64,000 nucleotides of DNA from the NCBI GenBank assembly GCA_918797485.1, contig CAKKNE010000005.1, positions 248,001 to 312,000 of the forward strand, read 5' to 3'. Source of the DNA: Pelagomonas calceolata. Its lineage: Eukaryota; Sar; Pelagophyceae; Pelagomonadales; Pelagomonadaceae. The notes below the pieces were generated by a model, which searched no databases, had not been told where the DNA came from, and saw only the letters and a program-made list of their open reading frames with translations. This document shows positions 53,400 through 64,000 of this stretch, in pieces. Made by a program: the position numbers and the translations under genes. Each line of letters starts with the position of its first letter. Position 1 is the first letter of the stretch.

Positions 53400-55545
53400 A
53401 TGAGCCTCCTCGAAGTTGACGGCAACGCCATCGCATCACTAACATGTGAGCCCGCGTCCCTCGCCCTCCCGCCGGTGCTCCGCGTGAACGTGAGCGACGG
53501 CTACGAAAGAGATTCAGGAAGATGGGCGCGGCTGCGAGGACGGTGCTTTTTGGTACCAAGCGACGCGGACGGCCGCGCGCGGCTCGAGGCGTATTGTGCT
53601 GATTTGGCCAAACCTAGACCTCCCAACCCGTACGGCAAAGCTGCCGTGCTGCAACGAAGCAACGATGGAAGGCCGACGGCCGTCATCCCGCCCGCCGTCG
53701 CCCGGGACGGGCGCGCCGTCTGTTTGTTCGATGAAGATGGTTCATTGAGCGATGTGGCGGTGCGCGTCCTGGACGAGAGGTACTCCACGGCGCAGTTCGC
53801 CCCCCGGGGGCCTGTCCTTTGACCAATATTGAGGTCACGACCTATTCCAGAGATCATGCTTTTCTGTTGCGAGCGACGGCGGCGGACTGTTGCGTGGTGC
53901 CCTTACAAGCTTCATCTGAGGATGATGGCCAGCGAGCAAGACAGTTCGGGACCTGGTTAAGGCAGCGCAACAAGTTCGCGAACGCGGGACGAGGTGCTTG
54001 GTTAACGTCGGCGACCGACGGGAGTTTGGAGCTCGTCATTGACCGTAATGCGCTCACCGATGTCGAGCCGCGGGCCGTCGTCGCCGGCGTTCCCGCCGCC
54101 GCCCGACGTCGTACCGCCACCACCACCGTCGATGGACAACGCCAATCAACGAGCCGCGGCGGACTTCTACAATTCTCTGAAACGAACAAGACAGCAAGGG
54201 GAAAGAGGCCAGACGCGAATCTATCACTTGAGACGCCTGAACAACTGGGTCAAGGCCGAGATCATTTCCCAAGCGTGTAAGGGCAAGGAGGCGCCAGCTA
54301 TATTGGACTTAGCCTGCGGGAAGGGCGGCGACCTCGGAAAGTTCATCCGGGCCGCGCCCGGTAGATATGTGGGTGTTGACATCGCGAAGACGTCGCTGGA
54401 GGACGCCGTGGAACGGTTAGAATCTGACTCGAGACGGTGGGGCGCCGTGCCCGTGACCCTTGTGGAATGCTCTCTGGGCGGCTCATCCATACTAGAAGCG
54501 GCACCGCGCCAGGTCTACGCCGACAGTACGTGGTCCACGGCACCCTACGCCGTACCTCCATCTTTATTTGATGTGGCGTCGATGCAGTTCGCCTTACACT
54601 ACATGTTCGAGAGCGAACAAAGAGCATCAAGATTGTTTAGTGATGTTTTTGGCGCCCTCAAACCGGGCGGTTCGTTAGTCGCGACGACGGTGAACTGCAC
54701 GGCGCTGTGTGCGCGTATTCTATCGACGGCGAATCCTGCCTCGTCGGATATGACGCCGCCTTCCACGGACATAGCAGAATGGTATGTTGCCGTTGTTGAT
54801 CATGAGCCCCCTATGGATGAAAAGGGTTTAACTCTATTAAAGGACGCCCTCAAACGTCGAAGGCGGGTCCTGGAGGTGTGGTTAAGTAAAGAGACATCTA
54901 CAATTATGTGGGTTGGAACCGGGTGCTGAAACACCAAGATGTGGGTTAAGATATTGGTTCCGGCTGCTGGATGGGGACGGCTCGACGGCGGTCGACGCTC
55001 CCGAATGGTTGGCACCTAGAGAGGTCATCGACGACCTCGCCCAGAAAGCGGGCTTACGAGTCGACGGCTACACACCGTTCGCGGAGTTCGTCGAAGCACG
55101 GGCCCAGACGCCGGAGGGTCGCGCATCCCTCGAGCGCATGGGCGTGCCCGACACGTCCGGATCGTTGTCCCAGGCGGAGTGGGACGTCGCCAGTCTCTAC
55201 GTCGTGTTGCGACTGACGAAGCCCATTATAGCAGGCCCGGACCCCATGGCCCTGGCCTTCGGCAAGGTCAAGAAGGCCTGGGGGTCAAGATGGGACGGCT
55301 TGAAGGGCGCCGAGAAGATCTCGTTGGTGCAGCGGTGCGCTTCGGGCCAGAGCGGGTGGGAACCGCCTCCCCAATCCCTCGCGGTCGACGCGGACTTCGG
55401 CGACGACGATGACGAGGCGCCGCTCGCCGTGGACAACGATTTCGGCGATGATGATGATGAGGACATGCTCGGGCCGGCGTCTCCCTCGTATCCGCCGCCG
55501 CCGCTGCGGCCGCGGGCGTCGTCGTCGCCGATCATGACGGGGTGA
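53400..55545 (+). CDS. RNMT: mRNA cap guanine-N7 methyltransferase with N-terminal extension, frame interrupted
   Basis: The core (about 54130-55110) has the cap-methyltransferase signatures: RRLNNWVKAEIIS, SAM motif ILDLACGKGGDLGKF, GVDIAKTSLEDAVER, and FDVASMQFALHYMFESE followed by LKPGGSLVATT. It ends in YWFRLLDGDGSTAVDAPEWL, as in Abd1/RNMT. It methylates the 5' cap guanine of mRNA in the nucleus. The first 640 bases code for an N-terminal region of unknown family beginning MSLLEVDGNAIASL. The tail is acidic and Pro-rich. The frame shifts near 53820, 54050 and 54915, each with the protein pattern continuing. Consensus errors are likely, though the N-terminal part could be a separate gene. 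Confidence 0.75.
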
Positions 55546-55620
55546 GTGAGTGTAAAATTAGGGAATAGCATGGCAGGTATCCTCCAAAACCCGGGTTGAT
55601 GGCCCAGAGCGTGGAAATCC

Positions 55621-55640
55621 CTAGCGGCGTAAGACACTAG
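55621..55640 (+). promoter_or_regulatory. CTAG-bounded promoter-type motif
   Basis: CTAGCGGC-GTAAGACACTAG, 20 bp, 130 bp upstream of the start at 55770. Confidence 0.65.
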
Positions 55641-55769
55641 CAAAGCTGCACTGTTTTTCATCCGGCCAGGCCCGTGAAGGAGCGACATCTATAACGGTTT
55701 GAATATTCCTGCTGTTTCCTGCTAGTTGTAAGAGATTCCCCACACGCCGGGAAGCCCTAGCGGAGAGGA

Positions 55770-56556
55770 ATGAGAGGGTTGATTGGCGGCGTTTTGGCAC
55801 TCGCGCTCTGGGGCGCCCTGGCCGGCGCGCCGGCCGGCGGAACTCGCCTGCGTGGCCGGGCGCCGCTGGCCGGGTCGCGGCGGCTCCTCTACCACGGTGA
55901 TGACTACGGCTACGTCGACGACGGCTACTAAGGCGAACGCCGGCTTCTTCGTTCCGTCCGACGGCGCGTCAAGGCCCCAGCAGTGCCCGGCGGGGAAATT
56001 CTTGGGCACGTCCGGCGCTCGCGAGTGCGAAGACTGCTCAAAAGGCACGTACGCCAACTCACCGGGCCAGACGAGCTGCAGGCCTGCCTCCGCGGGACAT
56101 TTCGTCGGGAAGTCCGGCGCGACGACGCAGAAGAAATGTGACGCGGGCGCTTACTCGAGTGGCGCGGGCAACGACGCCTGCGAGCCCTGCGAGCCGGGAA
56201 AGTTCTCCTCTAAAACGGCGACGGCTGATTGTAGCCTCGCGGCGAGAGGCCACTTCGTCGCCGGCGAGGGCGCCACGGCCACTGCGGCCGCGACTACCGC
56301 GACCAGGTCCTCTGCGGCGTCTACCTGGCCAAGCCTCCTGAGCGGGCGGTCATCACACCGACGGCCGGGAGCGGTCGTCGACATACATTCCTTCCCCTAC
56401 CCTTTGTCCTGGACGTTCGGTCCCTTGCTGCCCCATATAGGACTTCCTCGGCGTCGTCGCGACGCTAGGCGCTCTCACCGCCTAAGAATGTCGAGGAACA
56501 CGCTCTGTCACACAAAAACAAGTTTACCGTGTCCGTCTCCCCTTCTCCGCGTTTAG
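55770..56556 (+). CDS. Secreted Cys-rich (ephrin-receptor/GCC2-like) protein, frame interrupted
   Basis: The Met at 55770 opens a signal peptide (MRGLIGGVLALALWGALAG). Near 55920 the frame moves to one encoding CPAGKFLGTSGARECEDCSK, GTYANSPGQTSC, KKCDAGAYSSGAGNDACEPC, spaced like the Cys-rich GCC2/GCC3 or TNFR-type repeats of extracellular receptors. A further shift near 56285 is possible, and the true C-terminus is unclear. It is probably an extracellular or cell-surface protein. Confidence 0.5.
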
Positions 56557-57339
56557 AATCGCCGGGCTGACGGCACGCGGGTCTGCCCCGGGAATCGTGT
56601 ACCAGCCCGTGATCGCGAGTCTGGGTAGGCTCTCCCGTGGCGCGTCGACGGCCGTCACGCGGTGCGGCAGCGGGTGCGCGCCACTTCCGACGCGGAAGGC
56701 CGCGAGGCTGTTGAACTTCGGAGATACGGCGTGGCCCATGACGTGGCCCTCGGCAAACTCCAAGTCACCCCCCCTAAATGCATTGTCGTCAGGAGTCAGG
56801 TTCAGGACGAAGGCCACGTGCCCCAATCCAACATCGGTATGGATGCCGAGCCAGCCGCCGCTCTGGAACGCGGACGCGAACCAGTCGGTCAGGTTCGCGA
56901 CGGGCCCGCCGATCGCGTCTTCGAGCCGTGGCCGTATCAGCGCGTCCACAGTTTTTTCGAGGAGTGCGTGGGCGGTGGAAGCCCGGTCCAGCTCGTGCTT
57001 CGAGTAAATAAAACCGCCTCGTTTATCTCTGCAGTATACAGCGGCGGCTTGCGCCGGCGCGGAGTCCTTTGTACTCATGCGCATCTTCTTGTTGCCGCAC
57101 TCGCACGCGTTGCCGCTTCGTCGGCAGTTCGTGGCGTAGAGGAAGCTGTTTTGCTGCCACGCCCGTTGTAATAAAGAGCCGAGGCGCGCCGCGGCGGCGT
57201 GGGGCAGGGCTGGCCTTATGGAATGGACGCAGCCGCCCGCTAAGCGCCGATGGTTGCGGGCGCTGCACCACGTCGCGTTGGTTGCTGTCGCGGTGCGGGC
57301 ACAGAGGACGAGCGCGGCGACGGCGCGTCCGCCGGCCAT
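56524..57339 (-). CDS. 2-oxoglutarate/Fe(II) dioxygenase, prolyl-hydroxylase-like
   Basis: A 271-residue, intronless protein. The N-terminus MAGGRAVAALVLCARTATATN may be a signal peptide. The double-stranded beta-helix has HxD in GGWLGIHTDVG, FVLNLTPDDNAFRGGDLEF, distal His in LPHRVTAVD and the 2OG-binding Arg in RLAITGWY. It hydroxylates a protein or small molecule with O2 and 2-oxoglutarate; the Cys-containing N-terminal half resembles P4H-type enzymes, but the substrate is unknown. Confidence 0.85.
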   Translation of the reverse strand: MAGGRAVAALVLCARTATATNATWCSARNHRRLAGGCVHSIRPALPHAAAARLGSLLQRAWQQNSFLYATNCRRSGNACECGNKKMRMSTKDSAPAQAAAVYCRDKRGGFIYSKHELDRASTAHALLEKTVDALIRPRLEDAIGGPVANLTDWFASAFQSGGWLGIHTDVGLGHVAFVLNLTPDDNAFRGGDLEFAEGHVMGHAVSPKFNSLAAFRVGSGAHPLPHRVTAVDAPRESLPRLAITGWYTIPGADPRAVSPAILNAEKGRRTR

Positions 57340-57486
57340 TGTTTGTGATTGGCCTGACCAATGGGGTCACCGACAGAGGGGCAGCGGGGCAGCCTGCACG
57401 CGTGCCTGGCGACGTCCCGCCGGCCCTCCGAGCCCCCCGTTGACCGCTGTGGGCGGCGCTGCTCCGATTTTCCTATCCTGGCAGTG

Positions 57487-57506
57487 CTAGCGTCTTCGCA
57501 TGCTAG
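57487..57506 (-). promoter_or_regulatory. CTAG-bounded promoter-type motif
   Basis: Reversed: CTAGCATG-CGAAGACGCTAG, 20 bp, between the divergent starts at 57339 and 57675. A diverged copy. Confidence 0.5.
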
Positions 57507-57674
57507 CTTTTCTGCCTGGGCGCGCGGGCTGTGGAAATCAGGCTAGTTGAGCCCATCTGTGCCGCGCTATCGCATTTGTGCGTCGCCACAGAACGCTGAG
57601 CCGCTGCGCCGTTGCTAGATCACACCGCATCCGCCGCGCCAACTACACCCCTACGCCGCCGCCGCAACACAAAG

Positions 57675-58580
57675 ATGTCCTGGTGCACGATAGAAAGCGA
57701 CCCGGGAGTCTTTACCGAATTAGTAGAAAAGTTCGGCGCGTCCGGCTGCGAGTTCGCCGAATTATACAGTCTGGACGACGCGGAACTCGCACAACTCCAA
57801 CCGGTCTTCGGGCTCATTTTTCTCTTCAAGTGGACGGGCGAGAAGGACGACCGGCCCTGTTGTGATGAGGTGCCCGGGCTCTTCTTCGCGAAGCAGGTCG
57901 TGTCGAACGCGTGTGCCACGCAAGCGATTCTCGGGTGTCTGCTGAACAGGGCCGACGCGGAGGGCTTGACCCTGGGCCCGGCGCTGGAGGAGTTGAAGAC
58001 CTTCGCCGCCGACTTACCGTTTGATATGAGAGGGTTAGCTATAGAAAATGCGGAAAAAATACGAACCGCGCACAACGCGTTCGCGAGGCCCGAGCCGTTC
58101 GTGTCCGATGATCGCAAGGCGACGAAGGACGACGACGTGTTCCACTTCATCACCTACGTGCCGTTCGGCGGTCGCGTTTATGAATTGGATGGGCTGCGGC
58201 CGGGGCCTTGTGATTTAGGTGAGTCTGGTAGCGATTGGCTGGGCGTGGCGCGTTCCGCAATTCAAGCGAGGATCGAAAAGTATTCAGCTTCAGAGATCAA
58301 GTTCAATCTGATGGCCATCATCCGGGATAAGAGAGCCGTGTTGCAGGAAAAACGCGCTTTGTTGGAGGCCGCGGGCGACGCTGGTTCTGTGGCCGAGTGC
58401 GACGCTGATCTAGCTAGAGAGGTGGCCAAGCGGGAGATGTGGAGTGCGGAGAACGTCCGGCGCCACCACAACTACGTGCCTTTGGTGGTGGACCTGTTCA
58501 AGGTCTTAGCGGAGAAGGGGAAGCTCGCGGAGATGGTATCTGGGGCGCGGGAGAAGGCCGCGTCCGCGAAGGCGAAGTAA
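57675..58580 (+). CDS. UCHL5: Ubiquitin C-terminal hydrolase UCH37/UCHL5
   Basis: A 301-residue, intronless protein from MSWCTIESDPGVFTELVEKF, the standard UCH37 start. The catalytic set is intact: Gln and Cys in AKQVVSNACATQAIL, His in VFHFITYVPF and Asp in GRVYELDGL. The C-terminal ULD-like helix region ends with NYVPLVVDLFKVLAEKGKL, which in UCH37 binds the proteasome receptor Rpn13 (or INO80 in the nucleus). It trims ubiquitin chains at the proteasome. Confidence 0.94.
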   Translation: MSWCTIESDPGVFTELVEKFGASGCEFAELYSLDDAELAQLQPVFGLIFLFKWTGEKDDRPCCDEVPGLFFAKQVVSNACATQAILGCLLNRADAEGLTLGPALEELKTFAADLPFDMRGLAIENAEKIRTAHNAFARPEPFVSDDRKATKDDDVFHFITYVPFGGRVYELDGLRPGPCDLGESGSDWLGVARSAIQARIEKYSASEIKFNLMAIIRDKRAVLQEKRALLEAAGDAGSVAECDADLAREVAKREMWSAENVRRHHNYVPLVVDLFKVLAEKGKLAEMVSGAREKAASAKAK

Positions 58581-58865
58581 TGTTTTCTTCTTCTATTCGT
58601 TGTGTCGTGGCGCGTCGTCGTCGATGGCGTGAAGCTTCGTCGATGGCGTACGGGCGACCCGAGGCGCGGTCACGCGCGGTGCGCCTGGCTCTGCCTCGCC
58701 TGTGACCTGTGTTTTCTGTCTGAACTACGTAGTTTCCCACCGAGAAGGCGCTGATTTGAGACGTCTGCATTCGGGAGGTAGGGTCAAAGCTACTAGCCCA
58801 AAAAGACGCCGCGCATCAGAGCTTGATTAATCCTGGTACACTGCCGCTAGAACCTCAGCGCTCAA

Positions 58866-60067
58866 ATGAAGCTCGTCATCGCGCTCCTCCTATCGGCACC
58901 TGCCTCTGCTATCGTTGGCGGCACCGCGCAGCGTCCCGACACCACGCGAACAAAACACCTGACCACACGAAGATGAGTGCGCGCGCACACCCCATCAAAC
59001 GCGCCACGCTGTACGCCGACGCCGCGCCCCCTCGCAGAGGTCTGGGAGAAGCACGAGGTCGAGGCCGCCGGCTTCGTCTGGCGCGGCAACGCCACGGCCA
59101 AGTCGAGCCACGACTTGTTGCACAAGAAGATCAAAGACGATGATTTGCCGGACGCGTTCACGTGGGGCAATGTCGACGGCGTCAATTATTTGACGATGTC
59201 GCGGAACCAGCACATCCCCCAGTACTGTGGAAGTTGCTGGGCCCACGGCTCCGTGTCGGCTTTGGCCGATCGGGTCAAGATCGCTAGAAAAGCTAAGGGT
59301 GTGGACCTCAACCCGTCGGTGCAGCACATCCTGAATTGTGGGGGAGGCGGCTCCTGCCACGGTGGAAGTGTCGACGGCCCCTACCAGTGGCTCCACAAGC
59401 TCTCCAAGGAGGGCAAAGGTATTAGTCTGGAGACGTCCAATCCCTACCTAGCTTGTTCGTCGGAAAGCAAGGACGGCATCTGCAAGGGCCAGGACTGGTC
59501 TTGTAGCGACATCAACGTCGCGCGGACTTGTTCTACCTTTCCGTCGGCGGGCGGCTTCTGCGCGGCAATTGCTGATTACCCGCAGATCACGATCGACGAC
59601 TACGGTTCTATTTCTGGTCAAAAAGCGATGCAGAAGGAGATCTACGCGCGCGGGCCCATTTCGTGCGGCATCGACGCGTCGGCCATCCTCGAGTACCAGA
59701 GCGGCATTGCCGTGCACAAAGGGCTCCTGAGACGGTCGACCACGTCATCTCCGTCGTGGGCTGGGGCAAGGAGAACGACCAGCAGTACTGGATCGTGCGG
59801 AACTCCTGGGGCGAGTACTGGGGCGAGATGGGCTACATCCGCGTCGCGTTTGGGAGCTTGAAGGTCGAGCAGCAGTGCGCGTGGGCCACCGTCAAGGACT
59901 ACACGGCGCCCGAGAAGAAGAACCAGGTCCACTGCTTCGAGGACGGCGGCAACTGCAAGGTCAAGAAGGACAAGCCCGTCCCGGAGCTGCTCGAGAAGGT
60001 CGTCGGCGTCGTCGAGCCGGCGCTGCTCAAGGCGGCGAAGAAGCTCCGCGGCGGCGTCGTCGCGTGA
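58866..60067 (+). CDS. CTSZ: Cathepsin Z/X-like papain-family cysteine protease, frame interrupted
   Basis: The signal peptide [15 protein letters not shown] starts at 58866. The mature enzyme has the cathepsin Z mark HIP before the active site ([20 protein letters not shown]), catalytic His in [14 protein letters not shown] and Asn in [16 protein letters not shown]. The frame breaks near 58945 and 59030 (two compensating shifts in the prosegment) and near 59725. Sequence similarity continues across each, so consensus errors are likely. It acts as a lysosomal/vacuolar carboxypeptidase. The Lys-rich C-terminal extension is not in animal cathepsin Z. Confidence 0.85.
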
Positions 60068-60220
60068 GGCGGCGCCGTGTGACTGTGTGATTCCCCCCAT
60101 CCCTTGCCGTGTTCATAAGAGATTAGAACGAGTTTCTGCTTGCTGTCGCGGCGATGGCGTGGGGACTTGTGTTTATGCACATGGCCTTCTTACACATCAG
60201 CGGCCGCGCCGATCAGGTCC

Positions 60221-62202
60221 TCAGGCGCGTCGCCCGCCCGCCGCCGCGCGGCGTGGGACGCTCGAGCTACTGAGACTGTCAGTGAGGCGATCGGACTCCG
60301 GGCGCCTCGTCCGGCGCTTTTTGGATGGCGGGTTGTTCCGGAGCCACGCGATCCCCTCGGCCAGCGTCATGGCGCGGCCGGCTTCGGGGTTCCAGGGTAC
60401 CGTCTGCTTGCCGTCGTCGCGGTGCGACTCGAGCATATAGTAGAAGGGCGTCTTGTCATCCGGGCATTCGTGCGTGGGGACGTCCGCCTCGATGAGCGCC
60501 CTCGCGGCGTCGCTCACGAGTCGCTGGAGCTCGCTCTTCTGTGCCGTGAGATACATCGCGTTCGTCCCCTGGAAGTCGGCCCGCTCGCGTTCGTCCGCCG
60601 CCTCCTGCTTGACCGCGACCAGGCGCTCGCTCGTCGCCCGCGCGTGTTGTGTGAGCAGCTCGTTTTCGACGGGCGGCGGCGCGGCGTCGTCGCCAGCGTC
60701 GTCGTCCTGAGTCAGATCGACCACCTTGGGCTCGTAGTGCTCGAGTTTGCGCTTGAGCGTCGCGTTCTCATCCCTCAGTTGCGACCGGCATCCTCCGTCT
60801 AGTACCCGTTCGCCAAGCGCATGCAACGTCTTCGCGGCCTCCTGCTTGCAGGTGGGGTGCCGTATTTCTGCATTCCGTCGAGCGGCTCGATAGCGCCGGC
60901 TGCGATGATCGCAGCCTTGGATTCATGGTCGTGGGCGAGACCGCAATGCGTGGCGGCAGCCGCCTTGTCGTCGGCCTTGCCGTTCCTCAGTACTGTCACG
61001 AGCGGCGAGAGCGCCGGCGGCGATGATCACGGCACTCTTGCGGGCATCGTAGGCGATTCTAGCCACACCTTTGCAGCAGATCTCTGGCCAATCTCCGAGC
61101 CGTTCGCCACGATTTCCACGAGCCGCGGGATGGCACCGGTCTCGACGATGGCGTCACAATTGGCGGCTTTTCTGACGAACGCACCCAAGGCCTGCAAAGC
61201 CTGAGTCTGAGTAGGGGGCGACGTGGTTGAAAATAATACTACGAGCGCCTCACTAATGGTGGCACGAGTGGCGCCGTCGTCGCCAGCAATGACCACCAAC
61301 GCCTTTGAGGCGGCTGCCGCGAGACGGAGTTTCTGCCCCCCGTCTTCATCGTTCTCACCGAGATTCCCGGCAGTTGTCACGAATTCAAGGAGCGGCGAGA
61401 TGCAGCCGGCCTTCTTAATAGCGTCGCAGGCGAGTTTATTCCCACTGGCGAGTTGCCCTAATATTCCCACGGCGCGCCGCTTTAAATCAATACCACCGTC
61501 GTTCGTCACTACCGACAAGAGAGCCCCGATGCCACCGGCGTCGGTAATCAAGGCACGATTGGCGGATGTCTTGGCGATTTGGCCCAAAGCCTTAACGGCT
61601 TTTGTGGTAGCGGGTTTCCCTGCACCCTGCCTGGAACGCAATGAGTTTATAAGTCGCTCGACTTCCGTGCGCACGTCTTCCACAGGCGCGGGAGGTGGTG
61701 GCGAAGCTGAGTCGGCGGACGGCGCTTGCGCGCGCTCCGCTTCCTCGGTTGCGGCGCCGACGACCACCGATGGCGCCACGGTGGCCGGAGCCGCCGCCGG
61801 CGCTTGTGAACCGGGCGCGAAGAGGTCCGCGAGCAAAGTGAGGACACCTATTAAAGGCGCGTCCGTCGGCGCGCCCTCCTCGTTGTTCGCGGCCCGCCTC
61901 GCCGCCTCCCTAATGAACGCTGCAGCGTTCGCGTCATTCATCCGCAAGTTCTGTGTCGCGAGTGCTTTTTGCAGCGCGTCGCCGTCAATGGTCGCACAAT
62001 TCTGTCTACGTAAAGCCACCTTGAGGCCGCGCAATTTCGCGGGTGTCACATTCTGGCGCCTGAGCTCCGCAACGCCGCGAGCGCACTGCACTACATGTAG
62101 TGAGGCCTCCATGTGAGCTAGGACTGCTGCGGTGCCGCCTGATACCGCTCTTTTTGTGAAAATTTCGACCTGTAGAAGGTGTCTTGAGTGTCTTGCATCC
62201 AC
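60221..62202 (-). CDS. Armadillo-repeat and coiled-coil protein, frame interrupted
   Basis: Starts MDARHSRHLLQVEIF. Residues about 190-400 form armadillo repeats (KAVKALGQIAKTSANRALIT, RRAVGILGQLASGNKLACDA, QALQALGAFVRKAANCDAIV). The frame shifts near 61040, after which another repeat follows (RKSAVIIAAGALSPLVTVLR). Near 60840 coding passes to a coiled coil (LRDENATLKRKLEHYEPKVV) and ends with a basic PSKKRRTRR cluster, probably an NLS. It is a scaffold-type protein, possibly nuclear; partners are unknown. Confidence 0.65.
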
Positions 62203-62481
62203 CAGCTTAGCTCTATCGTCTGTTGCGACCGAGAGCCAAAATGAGTTCGGAGAGCAAAAAAAAAACCCGTGCCGCAGAAATTCTGGAAGTCAAGTCCTGG
62301 CCAGCACGCCGCCGCCGCGGCAAGGTTAAGACAGTGTCCGATGCGTTACACGAGCCCCACCACCAGGGAACTTATGCTAGGCGACCGGCGCCGCCTCGGT
62401 CGCCGGCGCCGGCCACGTCCGCGACCGCCGCCGCAGCGCCGCCCGCCGGCGCCAGCAGCAACCCGCCGAGCGCGTTGTCCA

Positions 62482-63112
62482 CTAAGCGTTCAGGAACGGG
62501 ATCTGGTAGATCATGCTGTACGCCGAGAAGATAATGAGGCCGAGCACGCCAAACGGCCGTTCAGAGCCGCCGCGGGGTTAATCCGGTGTCGAAGGCCGGC
62601 ACCAGACCGGCGGGCTCCTCGTCGGGCTCCCCCGGTTCGAGGAGGAGCGTGTCCTGGAACGGGAGCGGGCAGAACGCGGCACACAGCGACACCACCAAAA
62701 AGTGGATGTTCGCGACGAGGATGCACGCGCGCTCGTTCGTGATCGTGATGCCGCCGCCCTTGCCGCCGGAGATGATGGCGAGCGTGCCCCACTGCTTGAA
62801 ATCTAAGAGCTTCTCGGGGTCGGGGATGAGGCCGTGGGCCTTGCAGTAGCCCGTCGCGATGATGAAGGCCCAGCCGAACATGGCGTGGCGCCCGTTCCAC
62901 CGTTCCGCCTTGACGGACACGCCCCAGCCATAGCTGTTAAATTCGGGGAACTGCTCCTGGAACATTTCCGTGCCCTGCTCCATGAAGCCGCCCGGCGACG
63001 ATTTTAATGTGGAGTCCGTGTACTTCTCGACGACCTTCGAGACCTTCGAGACCGGCGCCACCAGGGCGGAGGCCCCGGCCACGAGGGCCAACGCCGCGAC
63101 GGTCCGCGCCAT
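62482..63112 (-). CDS. LHC-superfamily chlorophyll-binding protein (FCP/RedCAP-like)
   Basis: The N-terminus [20 protein letters not shown] is a bipartite plastid-targeting leader of the red lineage. Helix 1 has the chlorophyll-ligand motif [15 protein letters not shown], helix 2 is [20 protein letters not shown], and helix 3 is ALNGRLA followed by [14 protein letters not shown], ending QIPFLNA at the stop at 62484. One or two single-base frame shifts lie near 62555-62575, before and in helix 3. Probably a three-helix antenna or RedCAP-type protein in the thylakoid. The sub-family is uncertain. Confidence 0.75.
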
Positions 63113-64000
63113 CGTGACGACCTGCGTTTCGTTCGTAGGGGGTGAGTGGGGTGCCGGCGGCGGCGCGCGTCGACGTCGCGCGACTGGGGTGTGTGGAGGC
63201 CTCTCGCCATGGCGACCGGAGGCGGCCGCCCTCGTGGCTCACCCAAGGACGGTCTAGACAGCCTGGCAGCGTCCAGGCGCGTCAGACTGGGGCCGAGGCC
63301 ACGCCGACTGGCGTCAAGGTGGCGCGCCGCGCAGGGCGGCCGGCCTCCGCTGGCGCGCTCTGTCCGAGGTCGTACCGTTCATGCGAACGGAGGCCCTTCG
63401 GCCGAGACGAAGTGAGCAGTGCGTCCATGGCGAGCGGCGCCGTCACGGAGGCCCGACAGCTGCGCGCCGCACGGCTAGGATGGCCCGCAATAGGCCATCC
63501 AGCCATGAGCAGATGAGCAGGCGGTCCTCTGTTTGCCGCCGCCGTCACGCAACGCAAAAGCTACGAGCCGTAGATGATCCATAAGAGAGTTCGAAAACGG
63601 GCTGCGAATGAATAATGCACGGTCAGGCACCGAGTAAATAGGGCGGTCTCACCTCCTTGACGGCGCACCCAAATCGAGCCTCCGCGGCCGACCCCCCTAT
63701 TTCCCGCTCAAAGCTCGCCGGGCGGCCCCAGAGCCGTCCCCTGTACGCCTACAAACCACGGCGGCGGCGCGTTGGCCAGCCATCGGCCGGCGCGCGGCGG
63801 CGCGGTGCAAAAACTAGACACAAAGGTGGCCCACCGCGCGCCCACACCACAGAAGCATACCTCAAACTACCATTACCCGAAAACTAACGCGCCTCGTCGC
63901 AAGGCGGCGGCCCGACCGGCGGCCGCGGCGGCCCGGGCGCCGCGAAGTTCCGCCGTCTAGGAGGCGGCGGCACGCCGCCCCGCTTCGGCTCGTCCTGCTG
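63113..64000. other. Region without recognised genes
   Basis: 888 bp to the window edge. It holds the LHC-like gene's 5' flank and GC-rich sequence whose open frames look random. No RNA gene, introner end or CTAG-bounded motif is recognised. Confidence 0.45.

Overview
This is a compact, GC-rich nuclear window from a photosynthetic eukaryote. A pelagophyte-type stramenopile alga (Aureococcus or Pelagomonas kind) fits best. Evidence for a eukaryote: spliceosomal introns that restore reading frames exactly, beta-tubulin, soluble adenylyl cyclase, the tRNA m1A58 methyltransferase, an mRNA cap methyltransferase, UCH37 and cathepsin Z. Evidence for a red-lineage plastid: several proteins start with a signal peptide followed by a transit-like stretch (pentapeptide lumenal protein, cyclophilin-like protein with twin Arg, DUF3007-like protein, LHC-superfamily protein).

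Layout. 1-5276 (-): a giant protein with a ubiquitin-like N-terminus, IQ motifs and an EF-hand-like segment, cut by nine introner-type introns; it runs off the left edge. 5.6-16 kb: membrane protein, F-box/USP-like protein, a secretory beta-propeller-like gene with broken frame, MYND protein, a secreted unknown, an OTU-like unknown, TRMT61A. 16.1-20.3 kb (-): a RelA/SpoT-like, P-loop NTPase and WD40 protein. 20.7-33.3 kb: TLC protein, MYND/UBA protein, J-domain protein, Gfo/Idh oxidoreductase, VTC1-like protein, histidine phosphatase, beta-tubulin, Sel1 protein, ankyrin protein, aldehyde dehydrogenase. 33.7-36.4 kb: coiled-coil protein and pentapeptide protein. 36.4-46.0 kb: soluble adenylyl cyclase and an ankyrin-PDE, divergently transcribed from one 508-bp gap, so cAMP synthesis and breakdown share a promoter region. 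46.0-47.1 kb: a non-coding stretch bounded by a perfect 23-bp inverted repeat. 47.1-63.1 kb: GlcNAc-type glycosyltransferase, coiled-coil proteins, DUF3007-like protein, cyclophilin-like protein, cap methyltransferase, Cys-rich protein, 2OG-Fe(II) oxygenase, UCHL5, cathepsin Z, armadillo protein and an LHC-superfamily protein. The last 0.9 kb shows no gene.

The most striking system is a set of 24 introns built from three related families of short transposon-like sequences (introners). Family B has terminal inverted repeats and 8-bp target duplications whose 5' GT becomes the splice donor while the element's CAG end becomes the acceptor, so splicing restores the pre-insertion codon sequence. 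The second is a 20-23-bp motif bounded by CTAG at both ends, found only in the 5' flanks of genes, in both orientations, at ten clear sites. Many genes also carry single-base frame breaks near homopolymers, which look more like consensus errors than decay.
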